Origin: an uncultured Akkermansia sp.
GTDB lineage: Bacteria > Verrucomicrobiota > Verrucomicrobiia > Verrucomicrobiales > Akkermansiaceae
Assembly (NCBI GenBank): GCA_900766865.1
Contig: CAAFXA010000099.1
Location: forward strand, 1-5,495
Length of the DNA: 5,495 nucleotides
Reading direction: 5' to 3'
Positions 1 to 5,495 of this stretch are shown here, in pieces. The number at the start of each line of letters is the position of its first letter. Position 1 is the stretch's first letter. A model generated the notes under the pieces. The model had not been told where the DNA came from, ran no database searches, and was given only the letters and a program-made list of their open reading frames with translations. Made by a program: the position numbers and the translations under genes.

Positions 1-185
1 CTACCATATGCCGCCTCGCCATACGGCGAGGCTCTCAAATTCCGCTTGCTTCGCTCGCCTGACTAATTTCAATTTGAAGAGCTAATGCATTTTTGCGGAT
101 TAATTATGCCAACGCGTATAAGGAAGATAAGTTTATTCCTGTTTGTCCAGGCTACCCTGCCGGGAATTTGTAAGTGGCCTGACCT
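1..185. other. Non-coding, AT-richer left flank
   Basis: There is no credible gene here. A short plus-strand reading frame starts at 85 but runs antisense into the lipoprotein gene and has low-complexity, non-protein-like content. Besides the hairpin at 13-32, there is a small palindrome TTCAATTTGAA (68-78) and a 4-bp inverted repeat CAGG/CCTG (148-159). Neither is followed by a T-run. The stretch most likely holds the 3' untranslated region of the lipoprotein transcript and an intergenic spacer towards a gene beyond the left edge. Confidence 0.5.
13..32. repeat. Perfect 8-bp inverted repeat (hairpin) with 4-nt loop
   Basis: GCCTCGCC (13-20), loop ATAC, then GGCGAGGC (25-32) form a perfect GC-rich stem. 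No T-run follows on either strand, so it is not a classical intrinsic terminator. It lies about 150 bases beyond the stop of the lipoprotein gene that reads towards it, so it could stabilise or end that transcript. The inner GGCGAG (25-30) could instead pair with a second CTCGCC at 54-59, giving two mutually exclusive folds. It could also be one copy of a dispersed palindromic repeat, which cannot be judged from one window. Confidence 0.5.
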
Positions 186-893
186 TCAATCGGTAAAGAT
201 TGCGTATGTAAAATCAGCACCCCAAGCGACCGGGGTTAAGATAATCGACAGCGGGATGTCTGCAATATCCAGCAGAAGTGCCAGCGGACGCCGCCATTGA
301 TTACCGGTGGTACGTCTGTCTGGTAATTGCTGTATGAAGCAGTACGCATTATTCAACAGTTCCGCTTTCTGTGCTGCAGATAGCTTACATACTCCGGCGT
401 TGCTTAAGTTTACTTCGGCGGCAGAGAGAAGGGGGTAGGTTTCGTGCACAAAGGCATCGGAGTAGTTTGTATACGGAGTGCTGGCTTTCCTGAATTGTGT
501 TTCGGTCAGCTCGGCGTAAAAATATTCTTTTTTGTATGGGTACTTAATCAAATCTTCGTGATTGTACTTAATGCTGGGATACGTTGCGACCCTGCAGCTC
601 ATGTACATGCTGATACCTGCCAGGAAGTCCTCGTTCTTAATTCTTGCGGGAATATAAGCTACGGGTATTTGTACATAATACATGCTGCTCTTTTGCCACA
701 CTTGCAGCTCTTCCTTTTCGTATGTTGCTGGAAGCTGAGGAGACTTGTTCTGTACTGGCTTATATGGATGAACGGGGCTTTGCTTGCCTACATCGTCCAG
801 CATGCTGCCGGAATCGATGATGGTGATACAGGAGCTCAGGGCCACCAGACACAGGGTGGTGAAAAACAGAAAAAATGCGGAGCGGAGATTCAT
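186..893 (-). CDS. Predicted outer-membrane lipoprotein, possibly YceK-like at the C-terminus
   Basis: The product is 235 residues from the ATG at 891-893. It begins with a short basic n-region (MNLR), a hydrophobic stretch F7-L19, and a lipobox L19-S20-S21-C22, so Cys22 should be lipidated. The +2 residue is Ile rather than Asp, which by the E. coli rule favours the outer membrane. The mature part is polar and tyrosine-rich. Near the end, ALLLDIADIPLSIILTP (residues 205-221) recalls the D-(L/I)-P-(L/F)-S tail of YceK/DUF1375 small lipoproteins; this resemblance is by eye and weak. An alternative ATG at 915-917 adds eight residues and overlaps the upstream membrane-protein gene by 17 bases. 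I prefer 893 because it gives a standard signal peptide. Neither start has a Shine-Dalgarno sequence at proper spacing. The gene is co-directional with the membrane-protein gene and probably transcribed with it. Its base composition is clearly more AT-rich than the genes from 1600 onwards. Function is unknown. Confidence 0.75.
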   Translation of the reverse strand: MNLRSAFFLFFTTLCLVALSSCITIIDSGSMLDDVGKQSPVHPYKPVQNKSPQLPATYEKEELQVWQKSSMYYVQIPVAYIPARIKNEDFLAGISMYMSCRVATYPSIKYNHEDLIKYPYKKEYFYAELTETQFRKASTPYTNYSDAFVHETYPLLSAAEVNLSNAGVCKLSAAQKAELLNNAYCFIQQLPDRRTTGNQWRRPLALLLDIADIPLSIILTPVAWGADFTYAIFTD

Positions 894-900
894 GGGCGCG

Positions 901-1524
901 TTATTTTTGTTCCTCATACGGAGCGATTTCTGATTGTATCAGGCGTGAGTTGAAGCGGGAGAGGTAGTAGGTGGCCTGGATGCAGAGAAGGACGTGTATG
1001 GGGCCGATGTAGCTGAGAAACTGCTTCGCTTTGACGGAGAGTCCCGGGTCGGGCAGTATGTCCGCCTGGATAAGGCTGGCCCACAGCTCCTGAAGACCGA
1101 GAAGAAAAGCGAATGGTAGCAGGTAGAACATGGGCTTTTCCGGCAGCAGGGATTGGCCGGTACGGGATTTCACCAGACGGGGCAGGTACCCAAAGGCAAT
1201 GAACTCCCAGAAGTAGCCAAGAACGGGCAGGAGCAGAGGAACGGCTGCAGCCAGTGGGGTGGGGCGCCATCCCTGCTCGTTTGCTCCGGGTGGCAGCAGT
1301 TCCACGTTACGCCAGGTGCGGTATACCTGCAGCACGAGTACAATGCAGAGGGATATCTGTATCAGCGATTGGCATGCAAGCACTCCGGCCAGGGCCAGGG
1401 ATTCCTCCTGTGAGGAGGCGGCTTCCGGGCGCCACCAGTCCATGTGAGCACAGATACTCAATACGGTAAGCACAACGTAGGTTACAAACAGGCCTTTGGT
1501 GGGTAGGGTGCGTGTGGAGCTCAT
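901..1524 (-). CDS. Multi-pass inner-membrane protein of unknown function
   Basis: The product is 207 residues from the ATG at 1522-1524. Hydrophobic segments lie at about residues 10-28, 43-67, 91-113, 131-152 and 167-187, giving four or five membrane spans and a short charged tail ending EEQK. The central part, VYRTWRNVE (67-75) followed by a proline/glycine-rich loop and a span containing LGYFWEFIAFGYLP, recalls a group of unnamed membrane proteins with a YxxW ... P ... YWxFxA...G pattern. That comparison is from memory and is not a function. The frame stays open upstream to a TTG at 1606-1608, which would add 28 residues. This longer start is unlikely because a good promoter sits inside that extension (1556-1583), with expected transcription start near 1549. 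No Shine-Dalgarno sequence precedes the ATG. The stop lies 7 bases before the lipoprotein ATG at 893, which suggests coupled translation and a shared envelope role. Confidence 0.8.
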   Translation of the reverse strand: MSSTRTLPTKGLFVTYVVLTVLSICAHMDWWRPEAASSQEESLALAGVLACQSLIQISLCIVLVLQVYRTWRNVELLPPGANEQGWRPTPLAAAVPLLLPVLGYFWEFIAFGYLPRLVKSRTGQSLLPEKPMFYLLPFAFLLGLQELWASLIQADILPDPGLSVKAKQFLSYIGPIHVLLCIQATYYLSRFNSRLIQSEIAPYEEQK

Positions 1525-1555
1525 AGAGAAATATGGATGTTTGATGCCGATGGTT

Positions 1556-1583
1556 ATTGTAGCATAAGAAACGGGATTATCAA
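1556..1583 (-). promoter_or_regulatory. Sigma70-like promoter of the membrane-protein/lipoprotein pair
   Basis: On the minus strand TTGATA (1578-1583) and TACAAT (1556-1561) are separated by 16 bases. Each hexamer matches the sigma70 consensus at five of six positions. Transcription would start near 1549 and leave a leader of about 25 bases before the ATG at 1524. The gene on the same strand upstream stops at 1645, so the promoter lies in the intergenic gap where it would be expected. It also argues against the upstream TTG start at 1608. Confidence 0.6.
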
Positions 1584-1644
1584 GCTCATATCCCGACAAA
1601 TATTTCAATTTGCCGCGAGCGTTCTGATTCGCCCTGGCCCGTAT

Positions 1645-2436
1645 TCACAGCTCAAAGCTCTGCCCGGTGTGGAAAACCTGCAGACGCTCGCCTAACAGCG
1701 GCTTGAGAATACCATAGGCCACATCGCCGGTGCAGTGGCCGGTGTAGTAGCGGGTAGGCTGGTCTTTCAGAATAGCTGCAGCCTGTTGCAGTCGTGGGGT
1801 ATCAATATGGGGGAGGGCTTTCATATAGTGGAACCCTCCCACCAGTGCGTCCGGGCGGAAATGTGTGGCGATGTTCAGGATGCCCAGGTGGGAGCACCCG
1901 CTGAAAAGTACCCGTTGCCCGGCTTCTTCTATCAGCAGGTATTGCTCGTGCCGGAAATCGTCGGCCAGGCGTTTCCCACCGACGATGGCTGTCATCCCGC
2001 TTCCCTCTGCCGGGTACGGGGTGGGAATATCCGCGGCGCCGTGCAGGGTAATGCCCGGTGCCAGGTTCACCTCTCCCGTAGTGACTAGCCGTAGGCGAGG
2101 GTGGCCCGACAGCTCCGGCTGCAGGCCGATGTTTTTGCCGCTTGCGTTGAAATGGGGCTCAAAAGCATGGGGGCTCACCCACACTGTCGCGTGGGTATTG
2201 AGCTCCAGAAAGTGCAACAGTCCGCCGCCGTGGTCGTAATGGCCATGGGAGAGCACAGCCACATCCACTGTCCCTAAATCCAGCCCCATGCGTTCGGCAT
2301 TGGCCGCAAAGGCTTCGCTTGCTCCCATATCGAAGAGAATGCGCCGTCCGCAGGCCTCGATAAGCAGGCTTAGTCCGTGCTCTGGCACTAGCCCGGCACA
2401 GTTCGATGTGTTCTCGACCAGCACATGTATCTTCAT
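1645..2436 (-). CDS. Metallo-beta-lactamase-fold hydrolase, COG1237-like
   Basis: The product is 263 residues. The zinc-binding signature is H64-x-H66-x-D68-H69 in LSHGHYDHGGG, preceded by the ILFDMG strand-turn (33-38). Further family blocks are SGCSHLGI (179-186, third metal histidine H183), VGGFH (199-203) and TGHCTG (232-237, H234). This block order and the length of about 260 residues fit COG1237, the branch named after a methanopterin-related dihydropteroate synthase-like enzyme. Bacterial members mostly have unknown substrates, so only a metal-dependent hydrolase can be asserted. No signal peptide is seen, so it is probably cytoplasmic. I chose the ATG at 2434-2436 because conserved sequence begins there (MKIHVLVENT). 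The frame is open to 2676, but that extension is arginine/proline-rich, non-conserved in look, and overlaps the divergent glycosidase gene. A GGAG (2439-2442) precedes the ATG but only 2 bases away. The gene stands alone: it is divergent from the glycosidase, and a separate promoter lies behind it. Confidence 0.88.
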   Translation of the reverse strand: MKIHVLVENTSNCAGLVPEHGLSLLIEACGRRILFDMGASEAFAANAERMGLDLGTVDVAVLSHGHYDHGGGLLHFLELNTHATVWVSPHAFEPHFNASGKNIGLQPELSGHPRLRLVTTGEVNLAPGITLHGAADIPTPYPAEGSGMTAIVGGKRLADDFRHEQYLLIEEAGQRVLFSGCSHLGILNIATHFRPDALVGGFHYMKALPHIDTPRLQQAAAILKDQPTRYYTGHCTGDVAYGILKPLLGERLQVFHTGQSFEL

Positions 2437-2496
2437 GGCTCCAAGTTTACACCGCTCCATTCCACCGGGCAAGCTCAAAACGGCTGAGGACACATT

Positions 2497-2531
2497 TTGG
2501 TATTTGCCGGGAGGCGGGAATATGGTATAAG
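2497..2531 (+). promoter_or_regulatory. Candidate promoter of the GH123-type gene, short or absent leader
   Basis: Within the 101-base divergent gap two overlapping weak pairs can be read on the plus strand: TTGGTA (2497-2502) with TATGGT (2521-2526), spacing 18, and TTGCCG (2504-2509) with TATAAG (2526-2531), spacing 16. Either would start transcription at about 2533-2538, at or just before the ATG at 2538, so the mRNA would have almost no leader. The matches are imperfect and the call is tentative. No comparably good promoter is visible for the minus-strand hydrolase gene in the same gap. Confidence 0.3.
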
Positions 2532-2537
2532 CAGAGC

Positions 2538-4271
2538 ATGATTTTGCGAAAGATGGTAATTTCTGTTTGTGTTGGTGGGCTGGCAGCGGCATCTGCCATG
2601 GGGCAGAATCCTGCGGATAGGCACCCGGCGTATGATGTGACCTCGCCGGACACAACGACCTTGCCACTTGCGGCAACCCGGCTGCAGATTGCTCCGGCCA
2701 CGGAGCACAAATTGACGGGCGGAAATCTGTACCCCTTTGCGGAGTCCAGGACTGCGGAGCCTTTGAAATGGAAAGCCTGGCGAGGGGAGCGGTGTTGTGG
2801 GCAGCTGGCCGTGTCCACCGAGGGGCGTGCGGCTCAACTGGGGGTGATTTGCACTCCTTTGCGTATGGGGGATAAGGAGATGAAGGCTTCGGTACGCATG
2901 ATTCGCTACACTGCGGCTAAAAACGTGATGACGGCGGATGTGATTGGCAATGAGAGCCGTTGCGACCACGCTGCCGGGGTGCATCGCGGTGTGTGGTTCG
3001 AGGTGAATGTGCCGCGGAATGCTGAGCCCGGGCTGTACAAAGGCATGGTGATGGCCACGGCACCCGGTTGCGAACCGGCCGTGCAGGAGGTGGAACTGTT
3101 GGTGGAGGCGGCGGTGTTGCCGGAGCCGAAAGACTGGAAGATTCATCTGGACCTGTGGCAACATCCGCAGGCTGTAGCTCGCTGGCACGATGTGGAGCCC
3201 TGGTCTCGCGCGCATTTTGAAGTGATGCGGCCCCTGATGCAACGCCTAGCGGAGGCCGGGCAGAAGTGTATTACCTGTACTTTGCTGGATGAAGCCTGGA
3301 ATGGGCAGACCTATGACTGGTTCCCCTCCATGGTGCGCTGGGTGCGTGGTCGGGATGGTGTGATGCGCTATGACTACAGTGCGTTGGATGCATGGGTGCA
3401 TTTCATGCACGATGAAATAGGCATTCGCGAGCAGATAAGCTGCTACTCCATGCTTCCCTGGCATCTGAAGGTGAAATACTTTGATGAAAGTACAGGACAG
3501 GAAGCCGAGCTGAGTGCTCAACCTGGTAAGCCGGAGTTCGAGGCTGTGTGGGCTCCCTTCCTTCGCGATTTCCATCAGCACATGCAGGAGAAAGGATGGG
3601 CAAAGAAAACCTGCATTGCTATCGATGAGAGACCGGACCGAATGGTGCGCGAGGCGATGCGACTGGTGAAGGAAAATGCACCCTCTTTCCGCATCGCATC
3701 CGCCGTGGACAAACCCTCCGAGCTGACGCGCGAGGTGTATAATATTTCTCCTGTCCTGACGCATGCCGGCACGGCGCTGGGCCCCTTGCTGCAGGAGCGT
3801 AAGGCAGCAGGGCGGATTACGACTTTCTATGTCTGCCTGCATCCCGTCACCCCCAACACCTTCACGGCGTCTCCCCCGGCAGAGGCTGAGTGGCTGGGCT
3901 TCTTTGCCGCGGCCAATCATCTGGATGGTTTCCTGCGCTGGGCTTACAACTCCTGGAATCGTAACCCGCTGGAGACGACGGACTTTGGTAACTGGCCTTC
4001 CGGCGATTGCTTCCTGGTGTACCCGGGTAATCGCAGTTCTATTCGCTTTGAGCGTTTGCGGGAGGGGATTGAGGAGTTCGAGAAAATCAATCTTCTGCGA
4101 GCTCGTGCCGGGGAATCTCCACAGGCCGCTGCCGCTGTGGAGAGTATGAATGCGCGCCTGGCCGCACTCTTTACGGTGAAACGCAGCACCGGGCGCACTC
4201 ATGCGCAAGATGTGCAGGCTGCCCGCGCCATCGTGGAAGAAACTACAGCTGCTCTCGAAAAGACGGAGTAA
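2538..4271 (+). CDS. Secreted GH123/DUF4091 glycoside hydrolase, probable beta-N-acetylgalactosaminidase
   Basis: The product is 577 residues, the usual size for GH123. Residues 1-22 look like a signal peptide (basic MILRK, hydrophobic VISVCVGGLAAASA, cleavage likely after A20-M-G), placing the enzyme in the periplasm or outside. Residues about 35-195 form an N-terminal beta-rich domain. The catalytic (beta/alpha)8-type domain follows, about 200-520. The AIDERPD motif holds the D363-E364 pair. In characterised GH123 enzymes the Asp positions the substrate acetamido group and the Glu is the general acid/base (substrate-assisted retaining mechanism). Strong family blocks near the end are FLRWAYNSWNRNP (465-477), WPSGDCFLVYPG (486-497) and SIRFERLREGIEEFEK (501-516). 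The expected role is release of terminal beta-GalNAc from host glycans such as glycolipids or mucin. Start: ATG at 2538 gives the full signal peptide; ATG 2553 (M6) is possible. The frame opens earlier (ATG 2406), but that part lies antisense to the hydrolase gene. No Shine-Dalgarno sequence is seen. There are no SusC/D genes or other glycosidases nearby. Confidence 0.9.
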   Translation: MILRKMVISVCVGGLAAASAMGQNPADRHPAYDVTSPDTTTLPLAATRLQIAPATEHKLTGGNLYPFAESRTAEPLKWKAWRGERCCGQLAVSTEGRAAQLGVICTPLRMGDKEMKASVRMIRYTAAKNVMTADVIGNESRCDHAAGVHRGVWFEVNVPRNAEPGLYKGMVMATAPGCEPAVQEVELLVEAAVLPEPKDWKIHLDLWQHPQAVARWHDVEPWSRAHFEVMRPLMQRLAEAGQKCITCTLLDEAWNGQTYDWFPSMVRWVRGRDGVMRYDYSALDAWVHFMHDEIGIREQISCYSMLPWHLKVKYFDESTGQEAELSAQPGKPEFEAVWAPFLRDFHQHMQEKGWAKKTCIAIDERPDRMVREAMRLVKENAPSFRIASAVDKPSELTREVYNISPVLTHAGTALGPLLQERKAAGRITTFYVCLHPVTPNTFTASPPAEAEWLGFFAAANHLDGFLRWAYNSWNRNPLETTDFGNWPSGDCFLVYPGNRSSIRFERLREGIEEFEKINLLRARAGESPQAAAAVESMNARLAALFTVKRSTGRTHAQDVQAARAIVEETTAALEKTE

Positions 4272-4288
4272 GTTGGTGCGTATGCTGC

Positions 4289-5495
4289 TCAGCGCAGTCT
4301 TGCGTTGAATGCGGCTGTTTGTTCTGCGTCCGGGATGATGTCCAGCAGGGCAAAGGCGTTGTCTTCCAGGGAATCCAGCACTTCAAAATCGGCCTCGCAG
4401 TGGATGGCGTAGTATTCTGCGCCCCAGAGGCGTGCAACCTCCCTGAGATCGTAGACCGGGGGTTGCACCAGCAGGCGGCGCAGCTCATTGTCCATGCCGG
4501 GGGTGTAGGCCTGTCCGGCACCTTCGTTGTTCAGTACTGCCACAACGCGACGAGCCGGGGGAAGCTGGGGCAGCATGCTGGCGGCGGCGCAATCCCGCAG
4601 CAGTGCAAGGTCTCCCGTCAGGCAGCAGGCGTAGTCGGCATCTGTGCTGTTGGCCAGGAATGCGGACACGGTGCCGTCTGCTCCGCCGGTACCGCTGTTG
4701 GTGCGTACATAGTGTGTGGGCACCTGGGTCTGGGCGTAGTTGTTCCAGAGGCGTATGGTGGTGGTTGTTCCCAGGCAGAGGACATCCGCAATGCCCGCCT
4801 GGTTGGAAAAATAGCGCACCATGGCGGCATCGCTCTCCGGGAAGGCCAGCAGCAGTTCTTCGATGCGCCCGGCACTGCGTCGGCTGCGTTGCATGAGCCC
4901 CTGTGTATCGCCGATGTGGGGTACATCTCCCAAGGCTTTCATGACTTGCTCCAGTTCTCCCTCGATGACGGTGCTCTTGCGGCACAGGCCGGAGAATCCG
5001 GTCCGGGTGATGGAGAATACCTCTGTGCCCGGCATGTCTTCCAGCGCGCGCCAGAAGGCACAGGTGGGCACATCGCCCACACGCAAGACGAAGCGCGGCG
5101 GGCAATGGGTTAAAATGCTGTCTGCGCCGTGGAGAATCTGGGCGGAGAGTTCTTCCCGAAGGCCGCTGGCTGCTTCTGCCACAACGGGCACTCGCAGGGT
5201 GCGGGCCAGCCACAGAGCAGCTTCCTGTTCTGAGGGATCCAAGCCACCAAGAATAAGCACAAGACCTTCAACCGCACGGAAACGCAGCATCTGTGAAAGG
5301 GATACCAATGAAGCCCGGAAACGCGGAGCCGGCGGCGGTTCTGACACCTCCAGCCCGCTGAAGTCGCCGCCTATGCGGGCTCCCTCTGCCAGGCGCAGGC
5401 TCAGGTGTACCGGGAATCCCTCGGCACAGGTATCCACCAGGTTCGGCAGGTCGGACACGCTGCAGGGCAGCTGTACTTCGATTGTGGGGGCATAA
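4289..5495 (-). CDS. menD: MenD-like SEPHCHC synthase (menaquinone pathway), 5' end beyond the window
   Basis: This is 401 C-terminal codons of a thiamine-diphosphate enzyme that joins isochorismate and 2-oxoglutarate in menaquinone synthesis, a cytosolic step. The frame is open to the right edge, past a GTG at 5458, and reads ...IEVQLPCS upstream. About 170 N-terminal residues are missing, judging from the usual MenD length of 550-580. Landmarks (minus strand): VHLSLRLAE (about 5381-5407), equivalent to the VHxNxPF block ending the first domain; the central domain next; IRLWNN with its Arg (near 4750); NSGTGGADG (4673-4699), equivalent to NRGxSGIDG; and the cofactor/Mg site GDLALLRD (4592-4615) through VLNNEG (4520-4537). 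The order and spacing are those of MenD rather than of acetolactate synthase-type relatives. Several residues lining the E. coli active site look replaced (see findings), so a related but different reaction is possible. It converges on the glycosidase gene with 17 bases between stops; no clear terminator lies between them. Confidence 0.82.
   Translation of the reverse strand, partial: YAPTIEVQLPCSVSDLPNLVDTCAEGFPVHLSLRLAEGARIGGDFSGLEVSEPPPAPRFRASLVSLSQMLRFRAVEGLVLILGGLDPSEQEAALWLARTLRVPVVAEAASGLREELSAQILHGADSILTHCPPRFVLRVGDVPTCAFWRALEDMPGTEVFSITRTGFSGLCRKSTVIEGELEQVMKALGDVPHIGDTQGLMQRSRRSAGRIEELLLAFPESDAAMVRYFSNQAGIADVLCLGTTTTIRLWNNYAQTQVPTHYVRTNSGTGGADGTVSAFLANSTDADYACCLTGDLALLRDCAAASMLPQLPPARRVVAVLNNEGAGQAYTPGMDNELRRLLVQPPVYDLREVARLWGAEYYAIHCEADFEVLDSLEDNAFALLDIIPDAEQTAAFNARLR

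Noticed and set aside
121..159. Short inverted repeats AGGAA/TTCCT and CAGG/CCTG behind the lipoprotein stop as terminator
   Set aside because: The stems are only 4-5 bp, with no T-run in the direction of transcription.
444..953. Plus-strand frame of 169 codons opposite the lipoprotein gene
   Set aside because: It is antisense to a protein with a proper lipobox signal peptide, has no recognisable features of its own, and runs across two genes of the opposite strand.
1525..1608. Upstream TTG start (1608) for the membrane-protein gene, adding 28 residues
   Set aside because: A near-consensus promoter lies inside the extension, with predicted transcription start downstream of the TTG, and the ATG at 1524 begins a normal membrane protein.
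2406..2537. N-terminal extension of the glycosidase from an ATG at 2406
   Set aside because: It would place 44 residues in front of a clear signal peptide and overlap the hydrolase gene on the other strand.
2437..2676. N-terminal extension of the COG1237-like hydrolase
   Set aside because: The extra 80 residues are proline/arginine/serine-rich without family features and overlap the start of the divergent glycosidase gene. The conserved sequence begins at the ATG at 2436.
2475..4208. Two long minus-strand reading frames (2475-3242 and 3246-4208) antisense to the glycosidase
   Set aside because: Their translations are rich in His, Arg and Pro with no domain pattern. They are antisense shadows of a GC-rich gene whose product has clear family motifs.
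4277..4296. Imperfect hairpin TGCG...CGCA in the convergent gap as bidirectional terminator
   Set aside because: The stem is short and bulged, the inner loop would be only two bases, and no T-run follows on either side.
4319..5495. Plus-strand reading frames opposite menD (4319-5113 and 4821-5495)
   Set aside because: They show glycine/alanine- or serine/arginine-rich shadow compositions and lie fully antisense to the recognisable MenD reading frame.

Overview
This is a 5.5-kb chromosomal-looking stretch with five protein-coding genes and no recognisable RNA genes, CRISPR arrays, insertion sequences or phage genes. GC content is moderately high over most of it and visibly lower over roughly the first 900 bases. 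The likely source is a host-associated, mucin-degrading type of bacterium, with Verrucomicrobiota (Akkermansia-like) the best guess. The reasons are a stand-alone secreted GH123-type N-acetylgalactosaminidase without SusC/SusD partners, a divergent MenD, a small membrane-protein/lipoprotein pair, and almost no Shine-Dalgarno sequences before the starts. This assignment is inference; no marker gene settles it.

Layout from left to right. Positions 1-185 are non-coding and carry one perfect 8-bp hairpin at 13-32. A lipoprotein gene (186-893, minus) lies directly behind a multi-pass membrane-protein gene (901-1524, minus). The two are 7 bases apart, or overlap if the upstream ATG at 917 is used, so they probably form one transcription unit. 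A good sigma70-like promoter at 1556-1583 drives the pair and fixes the membrane-protein start at 1524. Upstream, also on the minus strand, is a metallo-beta-lactamase-fold hydrolase of the COG1237 type (1645-2436). It is divergent from a secreted GH123/DUF4091 glycoside hydrolase (2538-4271, plus), with 101 bases between the two starts. The glycosidase converges on menD (4289 to beyond the right edge, minus), and their stop codons are only 17 bases apart.

Functionally, the glycosidase would release terminal beta-linked GalNAc from host glycans in the periplasm or outside the cell. MenD would make SEPHCHC for menaquinone, and so serve anaerobic respiration. The membrane protein and lipoprotein look like an envelope module of unknown role. 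Apart from that pair, the genes do not look like one pathway. I found no convincing novel multi-gene system. The most interesting observation is that the MenD-like enzyme appears to lack several residues that line the active site in the E. coli enzyme, while keeping the thiamine-diphosphate site.
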